Shown: positions 30,352-40,400 of the stretch, piece after piece
Numbering within the stretch: position 1 is the stretch's first letter
Layout: every line of letters begins with the position of its first letter
Source: Stenotrophomonas nematodicola
Lineage (GTDB): Bacteria; Pseudomonadota; Gammaproteobacteria; Xanthomonadales; Xanthomonadaceae
NCBI RefSeq assembly: GCF_009467805.1
Contig: NZ_WIAY01000005.1
Location: 62,001-126,000, forward strand
Direction of reading: 5' to 3'
Length of the DNA: 64,000 nucleotides
Position numbers and translations under genes: made by a program
The notes under the pieces: generated by a model
Seen by the model: the letters and a program-made list of their open reading frames with translations, nothing else
The model's database searches: none
Told to the model about the DNA's origin: nothing

Positions 30352-30373
30352 GTTCCGCGAACGCGTGCGCCGA

Positions 30374-32482
30374 TTACTCGGCCGCCACGCCCTCGCCTTC
30401 TTCGACGGCCTTCATCGACAGGCGGATACGGCCCTGCTTGTCGACTTCCAGCACCTTGACCTTGACCACATCGCCTTCCTTCAGCTTGTCGCCGACCTTC
30501 TCGACGCGCTCGCTGGAAATCTGCGACACGTGGACCAGGCCGTCCTTGCCCGGCAGGATGGTGACGAACGCACCGAAGTCCATGATCTTGGCGACCTTGC
30601 CTTCGTAGATGCGGCCCGGCTCGACGTCCGAGGTGATCTGCTCGATGCGCGACTTGGCAGCCTGCGCCGCGATCGCGTTCACCGAGGCGATGACGATGGT
30701 GCCGTCGTCCTGGATGTCGATCTGGGTGCCGGTTTCCTTGGTGATGGCCTGGATGGTGGAACCCCCCTTGCCGATCACTTCGCGGATCTTGTCCGGGTGG
30801 ATCTTGATGGTTAGCAGACGCGGCGCATAGTCCGACAGCTCCTGACGCGGTGCGGTCAGGCCGTGGGCCATTTCACCGAGGATGTGCAGACGGCCAGCCT
30901 TTGCCTGCTGTAGTGCCTGCTTCATGATCTCTTCGGTGATGCCTTCGATCTTGATGTCCATCTGCAGGGCGGAGATGCCCTCAGCGGTACCGGCCACCTT
31001 GAAGTCCATGTCGCCCAGGTGATCTTCGTCACCCAGGATGTCGGACAGGACGACGAAGCGCTCGCCTTCCTTGACCAGACCCATCGCGATACCCGCAACC
31101 GGCGACTTGACCGGCACGCCGGCGTCCATCAGGGCCAGCGAGGAACCGCAGACCGAAGCCATCGACGAGGAACCGTTGGATTCGGTGATTTCCGACACCA
31201 CGCGAATGGTGTACGGGAAGGCTTCCAGCGACGGCATCACTGCCAGCACGCCGCGCTTGGCGAGGCGGCCGTGGCCGATTTCGCGACGCTTGGGGCCCAT
31301 CATGCGGCCGGTCTCACCCACCGAGTACGGGGGGAAGTTGTAATGGAACAGGAAGTTGTCCTTGTACTCACCGGACACGGCGTCGATGACCTGGCCATCA
31401 CGGGCAGTGCCCAGGGTGATGGTCACGATGGCCTGCGTTTCACCGCGGGTGAACAGCGAGGAACCGTGGGTACGCGGCAGGATGCCGGTCTGCACGGCGA
31501 TCGGGCGGACGGTGTCCAGCGCACGGCCGTCGATGCGGACCTTGGTGTCCAGCACCGAGTTGCGCATGGTGCTGTATTCCAGCTCGCCGAATTCCTTCGA
31601 CAGCTCGGCCGGGTTCCAGCCGTCGGCGGCCACGCGGCCAGCCAGCGACTCGGTCACGTCCTTCTTGATCGCGGCGATCGCGTCGCGGCGCTGCAGCTTG
31701 TCGCGCACCTGGAAGGCTTCAGCCAGACGCGGGCCGACGGCTTCCTGCAGGGCGCTGATCAGCGCCTCGTTCTTGGCCGGGGCAACCCAGGTCGACGGCT
31801 TGGTGCCGGCTTCCACGGTCAGCTCGTTGATGGCATTGATGACCTTCTGCATTTCGCGGTGACCGAAGGTCACGGCGCCCAGCATCACGTCCTCGGACAG
31901 CAGCGCGGCTTCGGATTCAACCATCAGCACGGCGTTGGCGGTACCGGCGACAACCAGTTCCAGCTCCGAATCCTTCAGCTCGGTCACGGTCGGGTTGAGG
32001 ATGTACTCACCGTTCTTGTAACCCACCTTGGCAGCGGCGATCGGACCCTTGAACGGGGTACCCGCCAGCGACAGCGCGGCCGAGGCACCGATCAGCGCCG
32101 GGATGTCACCGTCGATGTCCGGGTTCAGCGACATCACCGTGGCGATGATCTGCACTTCGTTCTTGTAGTCTTCCGGGAACAGCGGACGGATCGGGCGATC
32201 GATCAGACGCGAGATCAGCGTCTCCTTTTCGGTCGCGCGGCCTTCGCGCTTGAAGAAGCCACCCGGGATACGGCCACCGGCGTAGAACTTCTCCTGATAG
32301 TCACAGGTCAGCGGGAAGAAGTCCTGGCCCTCACGCGCGCTCTTGGCAGCCACGGCGGAGACCAGCAGCACGGTGTCGTCGAACTTGACGATGACGGCGC
32401 CACCGGCCTGACGGGCGATTTCGCCGGTTTCAAGCGTGACGGTGTGCTTGCCGTACTGGAAGGTTTTGGTGATTTTTGCCAC
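30374..32482 (-). CDS. pnp: Polyribonucleotide nucleotidyltransferase (PNPase)
   Basis: This 702-residue phosphorolytic 3'-5' exoribonuclease is a trimer and degradosome component. It has two RNase PH domains (second with [20 protein letters not shown]), an alpha-helical linker, a KH domain ([14 protein letters not shown]) and a C-terminal S1 domain ([20 protein letters not shown]). It lies downstream of rpsO with a terminator between them, as in E. coli, where pnp expression depends on readthrough plus its own promoter. Confidence 0.98.
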   Translation of the reverse strand: MAKITKTFQYGKHTVTLETGEIARQAGGAVIVKFDDTVLLVSAVAAKSAREGQDFFPLTCDYQEKFYAGGRIPGGFFKREGRATEKETLISRLIDRPIRPLFPEDYKNEVQIIATVMSLNPDIDGDIPALIGASAALSLAGTPFKGPIAAAKVGYKNGEYILNPTVTELKDSELELVVAGTANAVLMVESEAALLSEDVMLGAVTFGHREMQKVINAINELTVEAGTKPSTWVAPAKNEALISALQEAVGPRLAEAFQVRDKLQRRDAIAAIKKDVTESLAGRVAADGWNPAELSKEFGELEYSTMRNSVLDTKVRIDGRALDTVRPIAVQTGILPRTHGSSLFTRGETQAIVTITLGTARDGQVIDAVSGEYKDNFLFHYNFPPYSVGETGRMMGPKRREIGHGRLAKRGVLAVMPSLEAFPYTIRVVSEITESNGSSSMASVCGSSLALMDAGVPVKSPVAGIAMGLVKEGERFVVLSDILGDEDHLGDMDFKVAGTAEGISALQMDIKIEGITEEIMKQALQQAKAGRLHILGEMAHGLTAPRQELSDYAPRLLTIKIHPDKIREVIGKGGSTIQAITKETGTQIDIQDDGTIVIASVNAIAAQAAKSRIEQITSDVEPGRIYEGKVAKIMDFGAFVTILPGKDGLVHVSQISSERVEKVGDKLKEGDVVKVKVLEVDKQGRIRLSMKAVEEGEGVAAE

Positions 32483-32586
32483 GGGGGATGTCCTTGGGAT
32501 GATGCTTTCTTCGAATGGACCGCGGGCGACCCTTGCCGCCGACGGGTGACCGGTGGTCCGGTCCAGGCGTTTGATGCGGTACTACC

Positions 32587-32621
32587 AAAACAAAACCGCG
32601 GCGCATTCCTGCGCCGCGGTT
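32587..32621 (-). terminator. Terminator between rpsO and pnp
   Basis: On the minus strand, AACCGCGGCGCA / TGCGCCGCGGTT (perfect 12 bp, GGAA loop) is followed by TTGTTTT. It lies 11 bases after rpsO and matches the conserved attenuating terminator at this junction in other gamma-proteobacteria. Confidence 0.88.
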
Positions 32622-32632
32622 GGGATTCCTGC

Positions 32633-32893
32633 TTAGCGACGCAGGCCGAGCTTTTCGATCAGGGCCTTGTAACGCACGCCATCCTTCTTCTTCAGGTAGT
32701 CGAGCAGGCTGCGGCGACGGTTGACCATCTGCAGCAGACCACGACGGCTGTGGTGATCCTTCTTGTGGGTCTTGAAGTGGCCGGTCAGCAGTTCGATGCG
32801 GGCGGTCAGCAGGGCAACCTGGACTTCCGGGGAGCCGGTGTCAGCCGAGCTGCGCTTGTTGTCTTCAATGACCTTCTGGGTGTCGATCGACAT
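32633..32893 (-). CDS. rpsO: 30S ribosomal protein S15
   Basis: This 86-residue four-helix protein nucleates the central domain of 16S rRNA. It shows [40 protein letters not shown] and the C-terminal [12 protein letters not shown]. It has its own promoter in the truB-rpsO gap, so it can be made apart from the nusA-infB operon. Confidence 0.98.
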   Translation of the reverse strand: MSIDTQKVIEDNKRSSADTGSPEVQVALLTARIELLTGHFKTHKKDHHSRRGLLQMVNRRRSLLDYLKKKDGVRYKALIEKLGLRR

Positions 32894-33007
32894 TGTATTT
32901 TCTCTTGGATGCGTGGCCCGCAGAAACGTCCCATTGACGTACCGCGCGACTCGCCGTGAACGAAAGGATGAACCCGCGCAAGGCGGGAAGCCTGAAAAGG
33001 CCGCGAA

Positions 33008-33036
33008 ATTGTAACGGTCGCGGCCGTCCGGGACAA
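33008..33036 (-). promoter_or_regulatory. Sigma-70 promoter for rpsO
   Basis: On the minus strand, TTGTCC (33031-33036), 17 bases, TACAAT (33008-33013). A perfect inverted repeat GGCCGCGA/TCGCGGCC (32999-33025) followed by TTTT spans the -10, so the same DNA may also form a weak terminator for transcripts coming from truB. Confidence 0.6.
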
Positions 33037-33064
33037 GGACCAGGGTGGGCTGGCGGACCGGCGG

Positions 33065-33973
33065 TCAGAGGTTGAAACGGCGCTGGGAGGCCAGCAGTCC
33101 ACTGGCATCAACCTGTCCCAGACCCTGAATGGCGTCCTCCGGGCCGTACACGACTACCAGCCCGGTTGGCCAGCCTTCGCCACGCTGGCGCTGGCCCACG
33201 CAGAAGCGGGCCGCCTGTTCAGCATCCAGCGTCACCCGGGGGTAATGCGCCAGACCGTCGGCCAGCGGCAGCAGCAGGCGCTCCATGCCGGCTTCATCCC
33301 CCTGGGCGGCCATCGCCCGCAGGGTGTCCAGGGTCACCATCGGCGCATCGCGGAACGGGTCCACCCACAGGCGCCGCAGACCGGCGATATGTGCCCCGCA
33401 CCCCAGGGTTTCGCCCAGGTCGCGGGCCAGGCTGCGGATGTACGTACCCGAGCCGCAGGTCACGCGCAGGGTCAACCGGGTCGGCTGCTGCGCCAGCACG
33501 TCGATGGCATGCACCTCCACCTCCCGCTCGGGCGCTTCGATCGCGTCGCCACGGCGCGCCTTCACATACAGCGGCTCGCCCCCCTGCTTGAGTGCGGAGT
33601 AGATCGGGGCACGCTGACGGATGCGTCCACGCAGCGGCGCCAGCGCGGCGTCCAGCGCCTCGGCGCTGATGGGCGGTACCGGCCGCTCACGCAGCACGAC
33701 GCCATCGGCATCGTCGGTGTCGGTGGTCTGGCCCAGCACGACCTCGGCGTCATACGCCTTGGCCGAACCAAGCAGCAACCCCGCGATCTTGGTCGCCTCA
33801 CCGAAGCACAGCGGCAGCAGCCCGGTGGCCAGTGGATCCAGGCTGCCGGTATGGCCGCCCTTCTCGGCACGGAACAGGCGTCGTGCGATCTGCAGCGCCG
33901 CGTTGGAGCTCATGCCACCCGGTTTGTCGAGCAGCAGGAGGCCGTCCAGGCGACGGAACGTAATTCGGGTCAT
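33065..33973 (-). CDS. truB: tRNA pseudouridine-55 synthase
   Basis: This 302-residue enzyme isomerises U55 in the T-loop of all elongator tRNAs. It has the catalytic motif [17 protein letters not shown] (catalytic Asp46) and the later [22 protein letters not shown]-terminal PUA-like RNA-binding part is present. It follows rbfA after a 105-base gap that holds a GTAG-headed palindrome. Confidence 0.97.
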   Translation of the reverse strand: MTRITFRRLDGLLLLDKPGGMSSNAALQIARRLFRAEKGGHTGSLDPLATGLLPLCFGEATKIAGLLLGSAKAYDAEVVLGQTTDTDDADGVVLRERPVPPISAEALDAALAPLRGRIRQRAPIYSALKQGGEPLYVKARRGDAIEAPEREVEVHAIDVLAQQPTRLTLRVTCGSGTYIRSLARDLGETLGCGAHIAGLRRLWVDPFRDAPMVTLDTLRAMAAQGDEAGMERLLLPLADGLAHYPRVTLDAEQAARFCVGQRQRGEGWPTGLVVVYGPEDAIQGLGQVDASGLLASQRRFNL

Positions 33974-33984
33974 GGAATATCACC

Positions 33985-34009
33985 GTAGAGCCAGGCGTTG
34001 CCCGGCTGC
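33985..34009. repeat. GTAG-headed REP element (SMAG-like)
   Basis: GTAG at 33985-33988 is followed by AGCCAGGC-GTT-GCCCGGCT (33989-34007, one mismatch). GTAG followed by an imperfect palindrome is the defining form of the abundant SMAG REPs of Stenotrophomonas maltophilia. It lies in the rbfA-truB gap. Confidence 0.55.
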
Positions 34010-34078
34010 TCGTGTCGTCGATCATTGCCGCGCGCAACGCGGCCCACCGGGCGTGGCCCGGGGCTGTATCGGGTGGCG

Positions 34079-34504
34079 TCAGGCCTTGTCGGCCGGCGCG
34101 GCGTCATCCGCGTCATCGGCGTCGTCGCCCTGCACGTCGCGGCTCTTCTCGGCCGCCAGCGTATCGGGCAGATCACGCAGGATGTTGTCGATGCGCTCGC
34201 CGCGGTCCACCGAATCGTCGTAGTGGAAGTGCAGCTCGGGAACGTGGCGCAGCTTCATGGCCTTGGCCAGATCCATGCGCAGCTCCCAGGCCAGCTCCTT
34301 CAGACCCTTCATCGCCTCTGCCGAACGTTCGGGCATCAGCGCGGTGACGAAGATCTTGGCATGGGCCATGTCACGGGTGATTTCGACGTCGGAAACGCTC
34401 ACCGAGGGCAAGCCGTGCACACGCACCAGATTGTGCACGAGCGTACCCAGCTCACGGCGGATCTGGGCGGAAACACGGTCGGTTCGATGGAAGGTTTTTG
34501 GCAC
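34079..34504 (-). CDS. rbfA: Ribosome-binding factor A
   Basis: This 141-residue KH-fold protein binds the 30S subunit and promotes late 16S rRNA maturation and cold growth. It shows DRVSAQIRRELGTLVHNLV and the type-II KH core around SVSDVEITRDMAHAKIFVTA. The acidic C-terminal tail (DVQGDDADDADDAAPADKA) is longer than in E. coli. A strong hairpin separates it from infB. Confidence 0.95.
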   Translation of the reverse strand: MPKTFHRTDRVSAQIRRELGTLVHNLVRVHGLPSVSVSDVEITRDMAHAKIFVTALMPERSAEAMKGLKELAWELRMDLAKAMKLRHVPELHFHYDDSVDRGERIDNILRDLPDTLAAEKSRDVQGDDADDADDAAPADKA

Positions 34505-34565
34505 GAGACGCTCTTCAATGTTCGGATAAGCGGGTCACGACCCACGGTCGCCACCCGGAAATTTG

Positions 34566-34594
34566 ACAGGGCCCGACCGTTGGCCGGGCCCTGT
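34566..34594 (-). other. Perfect hairpin between infB and rbfA
   Basis: ACAGGGCCCG / CGGGCCCTGT is a perfect 10-bp stem with a 9-base loop. It begins 6 bases after infB. The bases after it on the minus strand are CAAATTT, not a T-run, so it is more likely an RNA-stability or processing element than a terminator. Confidence 0.5.
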
Positions 34595-34600
34595 TCCCCA

Positions 34601-37240
34601 TTACAGGGTACGCGGCACTTCGATACGCTCGAAGCACTCGATCTGGTCGCCCGGCTTGACGTCGTTGTAAGCCTTCACGCCGATACCGCATTCGGTACCG
34701 TTGCGGACTTCCTCGACGTTCTCCTTGAAGCGACGCAGCGATTCCAGCTCGCCTTCGAACACCACCACGCTGTCGCGCAGGACGCGGATCGGCTTGCTGC
34801 GCTTGACCGTACCTTCGATGACCATGCAACCGGCCACCGCACCGAACTTGGAACTGCGGAACACGTCGCGCACCTGGGCGATACCGATGATCTCTTCGCG
34901 GATTTCCACGCCGAGCAGACCGGACGCCACCTGCTTCACCTGATCGATCACGTCATAGATGATCGAGAAGTAACGCAGGTCCACACCGTTGGATTCGATG
35001 ATGCGACGCGCGGAGGCGTCGGCACGCACGTTGAAGCCGATCACGGTGGCCTTCGAAGCGACCGCCGAGTTGGCGTCCGACTCGGTGATGCCGCCCACAC
35101 CGGAGTGGATCACGTTGATGCGGATGTCTTCGTTGGACAGCGCCACCAGTGCCTGGCTCAGCGCCTGCACCGAACCCTGCACGTCGGCCTTGATCACCAG
35201 GTTCAGCACCTGCTGGCCATCGCCCTTGCCCAGGGTCGCCATGATGTCTTCCATGCGGCTGCCGGCCGACTGCACCAGGCGCGATTCACGGCGCTTGGTT
35301 TCGCGCTGCTGCGCGACGTCCTTGGCCAGACGCTCGTCCTCGACCACGACGAAGTCGTCGCCTGCATCCGGCACGCCGGACAGACCCAGCACCTGCACCG
35401 GAATCGACGGACCCGCCTGGTCCGGCTGCTTGCCGGTTTCGTCGAACAGGGCGCGCACGCGGCCATACTGGATACCGCAGACCAGGTAGTCGCCCTTCTT
35501 CAGCGAACCCTGCTGCACCAGCACGGTGGCGATCGGGCCACGGCCCTTGTCCAGCGAGGACTCGATGACCACGCCGCTGGCGCGGCCATCGGCCACGGCC
35601 TTCAGCTCCAGCAGTTCGGCCTGGATCGAAATCGCGTCGAGCAGGTCGTCGATGCCCAGGCCCGCCTTGGCCGAAATCTCGACCATCTGGGTGTCGCCAC
35701 CGAAGTCTTCGGACACGACCTGCTCGGTGAGCAGCTCGTTCTTGACACGCATCGGATCGGCGCCGGACTTGTCGATCTTGTTGATCGCCACGATCAGCGG
35801 CACACCCGCCGAACGGGCGTGCTGGATGGCTTCCTTGGTCTGCGGCATGACACCGTCGTCGGCCGCCACCACCAGCACCACGATGTCGGTCAGCTTGGCA
35901 CCGCGGGCACGCATGGACGTAAACGCCGCGTGGCCCGGGGTATCCAGGAAGCTGATCACGCCCTTCGGCGTTTCAACGTGGTAAGCACCGATGTGCTGGG
36001 TGATGCCACCGGCTTCGCCCGTGGCGACCTTGGTGCGGCGGATGTAATCCAGCAGCGAGGTCTTGCCGTGGTCGACGTGGCCCATGATGGTGACCACCGG
36101 CGGACGTGCCACCGGCTCGCCCTGGTTGCCGCCGGCCAGCGCCAGCAGCGCGTCCTCGGCGTCGTTGGTGTTGGCACGGATCACGTTGTGGCCGAGTTCC
36201 TCGGTCACCAGCGCAGCGGTATCGTGGTCGATGGTCTGGGTGATGGTCGCCATGACGCCCATCTTGAACAGCGCCTTGACCACGTCGCCGCCCTTGACCG
36301 CCAGCTTCTGGGCCAGATCGGCCACGGTGATGGTGTCGCCGATGGTCACGTCACGCACGATCGGGGCGACCGGACGTTCGAAACCATGTGCACCACCGCC
36401 GCTGCGCGACTGGTTGCTGTCGCGACGGCCACCGTGCTGCACGCGCCCGGTCGGACGACCGCGCGAGTTGCTGTTGTTGCCGCGGCGGGCACGATCGGCG
36501 GCCGACAGATGCAGCTGGCCGGCAAAGCGGTTGCCGCCATCGTCGTCGCGCTTGGCGCCCGGGCGATTGTTGTTGTTCGAGTTGCGGTCGTCCGCACGCG
36601 GTGCCGGACGCGCAGCCGACGGAGCGGACGGACGCGGACCACGGGCCGGCGCATCGGCGGCGGCAGGCTTGGCTGCAGCCGGGGCCGGTGCGGGCGGTGC
36701 ATTCCTGGCCGCTTCGGCAGCGGCTTCGGCCGCCTTGCGCTCGGCTTCGGCACGTTCCTTGGCGTCGATTTCTTCCTGACGCTTGCGGGCGATTTCTTCG
36801 TCGCGCGCACGGTCCTTCTCGGCCAGTGCGCGCTGCTCGTCCAGATTGCGCTGGCGGGATTCCTCCAGCTTGCGCAGGATGTCGGCGCGCTCCTCATCCG
36901 GCGTCATCGCCTTGCCACTGCTGTCCTTGGTGTAGGTGCGCTTCTGGCGCACTTCAACATTGACGGTGGTCTTGCTGCGGCCGGCGCTGACGGTCACTTC
37001 CTGCAACTTGCGACGGTTGAGGGTGATCTTCTTGGCGGCCTCGTCGGTGCTCTCGACGGGCTGCTCGGTCTTGCCGTGCGAACGACGAAGGAAGCCCAGG
37101 AGCTTCACCTTCTCGGTGCTGGTCACGACCTGGTCGGGACCGCTGAACTTCATGCCGGCTTCGGCAAGCTGTACAAGCAGTTTATCGACCGGAGTGTTGA
37201 CCAGTTCGGCAAGCTTGCGGATGGTGGTTTGCTGCGACAT
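34601..37240 (-). CDS. infB: Translation initiation factor IF-2
   Basis: This 879-residue GTPase delivers fMet-tRNA to the 30S subunit. The N-terminal IF2_N motifs (about 1-60) are followed by a long charged, helical linker rich in Ala/Glu/Arg (about 110-290). The G domain begins at G387 (GHVDHGKTS), with DTPGHAAF and NKIDKSGAD, then domains II-IV with the fMet-binding C-terminal barrel. It is downstream of nusA by 95 bases. Confidence 0.98.
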   Translation of the reverse strand: MSQQTTIRKLAELVNTPVDKLLVQLAEAGMKFSGPDQVVTSTEKVKLLGFLRRSHGKTEQPVESTDEAAKKITLNRRKLQEVTVSAGRSKTTVNVEVRQKRTYTKDSSGKAMTPDEERADILRKLEESRQRNLDEQRALAEKDRARDEEIARKRQEEIDAKERAEAERKAAEAAAEAARNAPPAPAPAAAKPAAADAPARGPRPSAPSAARPAPRADDRNSNNNNRPGAKRDDDGGNRFAGQLHLSAADRARRGNNSNSRGRPTGRVQHGGRRDSNQSRSGGGAHGFERPVAPIVRDVTIGDTITVADLAQKLAVKGGDVVKALFKMGVMATITQTIDHDTAALVTEELGHNVIRANTNDAEDALLALAGGNQGEPVARPPVVTIMGHVDHGKTSLLDYIRRTKVATGEAGGITQHIGAYHVETPKGVISFLDTPGHAAFTSMRARGAKLTDIVVLVVAADDGVMPQTKEAIQHARSAGVPLIVAINKIDKSGADPMRVKNELLTEQVVSEDFGGDTQMVEISAKAGLGIDDLLDAISIQAELLELKAVADGRASGVVIESSLDKGRGPIATVLVQQGSLKKGDYLVCGIQYGRVRALFDETGKQPDQAGPSIPVQVLGLSGVPDAGDDFVVVEDERLAKDVAQQRETKRRESRLVQSAGSRMEDIMATLGKGDGQQVLNLVIKADVQGSVQALSQALVALSNEDIRINVIHSGVGGITESDANSAVASKATVIGFNVRADASARRIIESNGVDLRYFSIIYDVIDQVKQVASGLLGVEIREEIIGIAQVRDVFRSSKFGAVAGCMVIEGTVKRSKPIRVLRDSVVVFEGELESLRRFKENVEEVRNGTECGIGVKAYNDVKPGDQIECFERIEVPRTL

Positions 37241-37335
37241 TCGGATCCTATGATCTGGTTGGCGCTCCCTCGAAACGTGCGAAGGCAGCGCGGAGTCTAA
37301 GCCCTGATCGGGTCAGGGCACTGTTCATCGCTGGC

Positions 37336-38847
37336 TCATTCGCCGCGCTCCAAGCGGGCGATCTCCTCGGCTCGGGCGGCCAGGATCAGAGCGGCGGCGC
37401 GCTCCTGGTCCAGGTCCTCGATACCGAACTCGAGGATCTCGTCGGCGGCCAGGTCCGACAGGTCCTCACTGGTTCGCACGCCATGACCGGCCAGGGCGTA
37501 GGCAGTCGCCTCGTCCATGCCTTCCAGGGCGAGCAGGTCTTCGGACGGCGAACCATCTTCCAGACCCTCTTCCACCGCCAGCGCTTCGTTGAGCAGCGCA
37601 TCGCGGGCACGGGCACGCAGCTCTTCGACGATGTCTTCGTCGAAGCCTTCCACGGCCAGCAGTTCGCCGACCGGGACGTAGGCGATTTCTTCCACGGTGT
37701 TGAAGCCTTCGGTCACCAGGATGGCGGCGATTTCTTCATCCACTTCCAGCTTGTCCATGAACAGCTGACGGGCAACGCCCTGCTCTGCCTCGGACTTGGC
37801 GGTCACCTGGTCCTGGGTCATCACATTGAGCTGCCAACCGGTCAGGCGGCTGGCAAGGCGCACGTTCTGGCCGCCCTTGCCGATCGCCTGGGCCAGGCGC
37901 TCTTCCGCCACGGCCAGGTCCATCGAGTGCTTTTCTTCATCGACGATGATCGACTGCACTTCCGCCGGCGCCATCGCGTTGATGACGAAGTTGGCGGGGT
38001 TTTCGTTCCACAGCACGATGTCCACGCGCTCACCGTTGAGCTCGTTGGATACGGCCTGCACGCGCGAACCGCGCATGCCGATGCAGGCGCCGATCGGATC
38101 GGTGCGCGCGTCGTGGGCCAGCACGGCGATCTTGGCGCGGTCGCCCGGATCGCGGGCGCAGGCCTTGATCTCGACCAGGCCCTGGCCGACTTCCGGCACT
38201 TCGAGCTTGAACAGCTCGATCATGAATTCCGGCGCGGCGCGGCTGATGAACAGCTGCGGGCCACGCGGTTCCGAACGGACCTCGGCCAGGTAACCGCGCA
38301 CGCGGTCGCCAGCGCGCAGCACGTCGCGCGGAATGCCCTTGTCCTTCGGAATGAAGGCCTCGGCGTTGCCGCCCAGGTCCACATAGATGTTGCCGCGCTC
38401 GGCGCGCTTGACCACACCGGTGACCAGCTCGCCAACGCGATCCTTCCACGCATCGACGACCTGCTGGCGTTCGGCTTCGCGCACGCGCTGGACGATGACC
38501 TGCTTGGCAGCCTGTGCGGCGATACGGCCGAAGTCCGGGTTCTCGATCTGCTCTTCGATGTAGTCGCCGACTTCAACGCCGTCGGCTTCGTCGATGGCAT
38601 CCATCAGGCGGATCTGGCGATCCGGGGACTCCATCACCACGTCATCGGCCACCACTTCCCAGCGGCGGAAGGTTTCGTAGTTGCCGTCCTTGTGGTCGAT
38701 CGACACACGGGCCAGCACTTCCTGGTCCGGATAACGCTTCTTCGCGGCCGACGCCAGTGCAGCCTCGATGGCCTCGAAGATCACTTCACGCGGAACGCCC
38801 TTTTCATTGGCGACCGCATCCACTACCAGCAAAAGTTCCTTGCTCAT
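37336..38847 (-). CDS. nusA: Transcription termination/antitermination protein NusA
   Basis: This 503-residue protein binds RNA polymerase and modulates pausing, termination and antitermination. The N-terminal domain is MSKELLLVVDAVANEKGVPR, then S1 (VTGVVKRAERGNIYVDLGGN), two KH domains (GACIGMRGSRVQAV; AIGKGGQNVRLASRL) and two acidic C-terminal repeats. ATG 38847 is the family start; the longer open frame is spurious. It starts 4 bases after the rimP stop. Confidence 0.98.
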   Translation of the reverse strand: MSKELLLVVDAVANEKGVPREVIFEAIEAALASAAKKRYPDQEVLARVSIDHKDGNYETFRRWEVVADDVVMESPDRQIRLMDAIDEADGVEVGDYIEEQIENPDFGRIAAQAAKQVIVQRVREAERQQVVDAWKDRVGELVTGVVKRAERGNIYVDLGGNAEAFIPKDKGIPRDVLRAGDRVRGYLAEVRSEPRGPQLFISRAAPEFMIELFKLEVPEVGQGLVEIKACARDPGDRAKIAVLAHDARTDPIGACIGMRGSRVQAVSNELNGERVDIVLWNENPANFVINAMAPAEVQSIIVDEEKHSMDLAVAEERLAQAIGKGGQNVRLASRLTGWQLNVMTQDQVTAKSEAEQGVARQLFMDKLEVDEEIAAILVTEGFNTVEEIAYVPVGELLAVEGFDEDIVEELRARARDALLNEALAVEEGLEDGSPSEDLLALEGMDEATAYALAGHGVRTSEDLSDLAADEILEFGIEDLDQERAAALILAARAEEIARLERGE

Positions 38848-38851
38848 TGGC

Positions 38852-39442
38852 TCACTCCGCGCGCGGCTTCTTGGCCGCCGGCTCGTTGGATGGTTTCTTG
38901 TTCGCCTTGCCACCCTGCTTGGGCGCCGGGCCAGTCGGTTTGGTCGGAGCGAGGCCGAGGGCGGCCCAGTCCGGCATGATGCGTGCCTTGTCGATGTTCT
39001 CGACATCGGCGGTGAACGGGGCATTGTCGACCTTGAAGGTGACCGTACCCTGTTCCAGATCCACGGCGAGAATCTCGCCCTGCAGACGGCGACGGCCGTC
39101 CTGCGGCAGCTTCAGCGTCACCTTGGCGGATTCGCCGATGGCGCGTTCGAACTGCTCACCCGTGAACAACGGACGATCCACGCCCGGCGAGGAGACTTCC
39201 AGCGTGTAGTTGGCGCTGATCGGGTCTTCCACGTCCAGCTGCGCGGACACTTCACGGCTGACGCGCTCGCAGTCGTCGATGTTGACGACGCGCTCGGGCT
39301 GTTCGGCCAGCGGCACGTCGATGTACAGGCGCAGGGTCGCACCGCCCGGGGCAGTCAGATACTCCACGCCCAGCAGCTCGAGACCCAGCGACTGAACGGT
39401 GGGGGCGAGCAGATTCGCGATTTCGGTTGCCTTGTCGCTCAC
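38852..39442 (-). CDS. rimP: Ribosome maturation factor RimP
   Basis: This 196-residue factor is needed for 30S assembly. It has an alpha/beta N-domain ([20 protein letters not shown]) and a beta-barrel C-domain ([20 protein letters not shown]). GTG 39442 is chosen because AAGG lies upstream and it fits family length; upstream extension is not credible. The C-terminal basic Pro/Lys tail ([19 protein letters not shown]) is an extension beyond the E. coli protein. First gene of the nusA-infB operon. Confidence 0.95.
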   Translation of the reverse strand: MSDKATEIANLLAPTVQSLGLELLGVEYLTAPGGATLRLYIDVPLAEQPERVVNIDDCERVSREVSAQLDVEDPISANYTLEVSSPGVDRPLFTGEQFERAIGESAKVTLKLPQDGRRRLQGEILAVDLEQGTVTFKVDNAPFTADVENIDKARIMPDWAALGLAPTKPTGPAPKQGGKANKKPSNEPAAKKPRAE

Positions 39443-39903
39443 AGTCTGCCTTGATTCGTTGAAAGAGATACTGGCGTGGCCAGTCGCGCCGGCCCAACAC
39501 CCCTGGCCACATTCCGGAAACAACAAAGGGCCCGCTGGGCCCCTTGTCCGGTACAACTCCGGTCATGCTGGATTCCGGTAGCGGGAACACACGCGGTGCA
39601 TGTTCCTGCGAGCCCAGCCTTCCGGGGGGTCACGGCGACCTGGTTACAGGGTGCCGTTCCTGGAAGCCGGTAGCGGGCCACATTCACGTCCGTTGAAAGG
39701 ATGCGCATGAACAGTCCGCCAAGCCACTGATGATAGCCGGTGCACCGCGCTGGTGCAATGGCCTGGGGCGGTTGCAGGGTGGCCATTGCGGAACCTGAAC
39801 CGGGCAACAGACGAAAGAAGGTCGATGCACAGCCGGCCTCGGGTCATCGACGCACCCGTCCGGCTCCTGCGCCCCTGTGCCGCCCCAAAGAAGCGGATTC
39901 CAG
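39443..39903 (-). other. Long leader region before rimP, no gene recognised
   Basis: This is about 460 bases between the first tRNA-fMet terminator and rimP. It holds a probable promoter (39730-39758) and a GGGCCC-containing hairpin (AAAGGGCCC-GCT-GGGCCCCTT, 39525-39545). The segment CCCGCTACCGG occurs twice (near 39670 and 39577), resembling the tRNA 3' end. No coding frame looks real. Confidence 0.5.
39730..39758 (-). promoter_or_regulatory. Probable promoter for rimP-nusA-infB
   Basis: On the minus strand, TTGCAC (39753-39758), 17 bases, TATCAT (39730-39735). It would give a ~280-base leader before rimP. The -10 matches 5 of 6 consensus positions; the -35 is weaker. Confidence 0.45.
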
Positions 39904-39905
39904 CA

Positions 39906-39944
39906 ACGAAAAAAGCGACCCCGTTCCCGGAATCGCTTTTTCGT
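39906..39944 (-). terminator. Terminator of the first tRNA-fMet gene
   Basis: AAAAAGCGA / TCGCTTTTT stem with GC-rich inner bases, ending in a T-run on the minus strand. It begins about 29 bases after the tRNA. Symmetric A/T tracts could work both ways. Confidence 0.78.
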
Positions 39945-39972
39945 CTACTGCATCTGCACTGCAGATTTTCTG

Positions 39973-40049
39973 TGGTAGCGGGGGCAGGATTTGAACCTGC
40001 GACCTTCGGGTTATGAGCCCGACGAGCTGCCAGACTGCTCCACCCCGCA
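39973..40049 (-). tRNA. Initiator tRNA-fMet (CAT), copy 1
   Basis: This is a 77-base tRNA. Anticodon stem CGGG/CCCG carries the three G-C pairs GGG:CCC diagnostic of initiator tRNA, around loop CTCATAA. Acceptor pairs G2-C71 to G7-C66; position 1 is T and position 72 is T, so 1-72 is unpaired as required for formylation, although E. coli has C-A there. CCA encoded. It lies upstream of rimP-nusA as metY does in E. coli. Confidence 0.96.
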
Positions 40050-40130
40050 GCAGAAGCGGAATTGTAAGGGAGTTTTCACTCCCGCGCAACCCCTTTTAAA
40101 ACACCAGGGCATCGCTGCCGATCCCTGCAA

Positions 40131-40163
40131 CGAAAAAGGCGACCTCGTTGCCGGGATCGCCTG
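40131..40163 (-). terminator. Terminator of the second tRNA-fMet gene
   Basis: On the minus strand, GGCGA, a loop of TCCCGGCAACGAGG, then TCGCC and TTTTTCG. It resembles the terminator at 39906-39944 and is about 225 bases from it, the same spacing as the two tRNAs, so tRNA and terminator were duplicated together. Confidence 0.7.
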
Positions 40164-40197
40164 ATTCGTCCACCACCCGATTCTCACCGGGTCGATA

Positions 40198-40274
40198 TGG
40201 TAGCGGGGGCAGGATTTGAACCTGCGACCTTCGGGTTATGAGCCCGACGAGCTGCCAGACTGCTCCACCCCGCA
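40198..40274 (-). tRNA. Initiator tRNA-fMet (CAT), copy 2
   Basis: Identical in sequence to the copy at 39973-40049, including the T1/T72 mismatch, GGG:CCC anticodon stem and encoded CCA. It is the upstream member of the tandem pair on the minus strand. The AT-rich region at 40300-40400 probably holds the promoter, but no single match is convincing. Confidence 0.96.
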
Positions 40275-40400
40275 GCAGTAGCGGATGAGTTGGTTGGCCA
40301 CCAAGAACGGGAACCTACCGCAACGATATTCTGGCGAAACCGCTGCATCAACAACTCAGGAAACGAATATTACACTAATTGCGCAGTTTTGTATCGTTTT

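Noticed and set aside
39560..39690. Degenerate extra tRNA-fMet copies in the rimP leader
   Set aside because: CCCGCTACCGG occurs twice and resembles the tRNA 3' end, but no anticodon arm or acceptor partner is present, so this may be coincidence.
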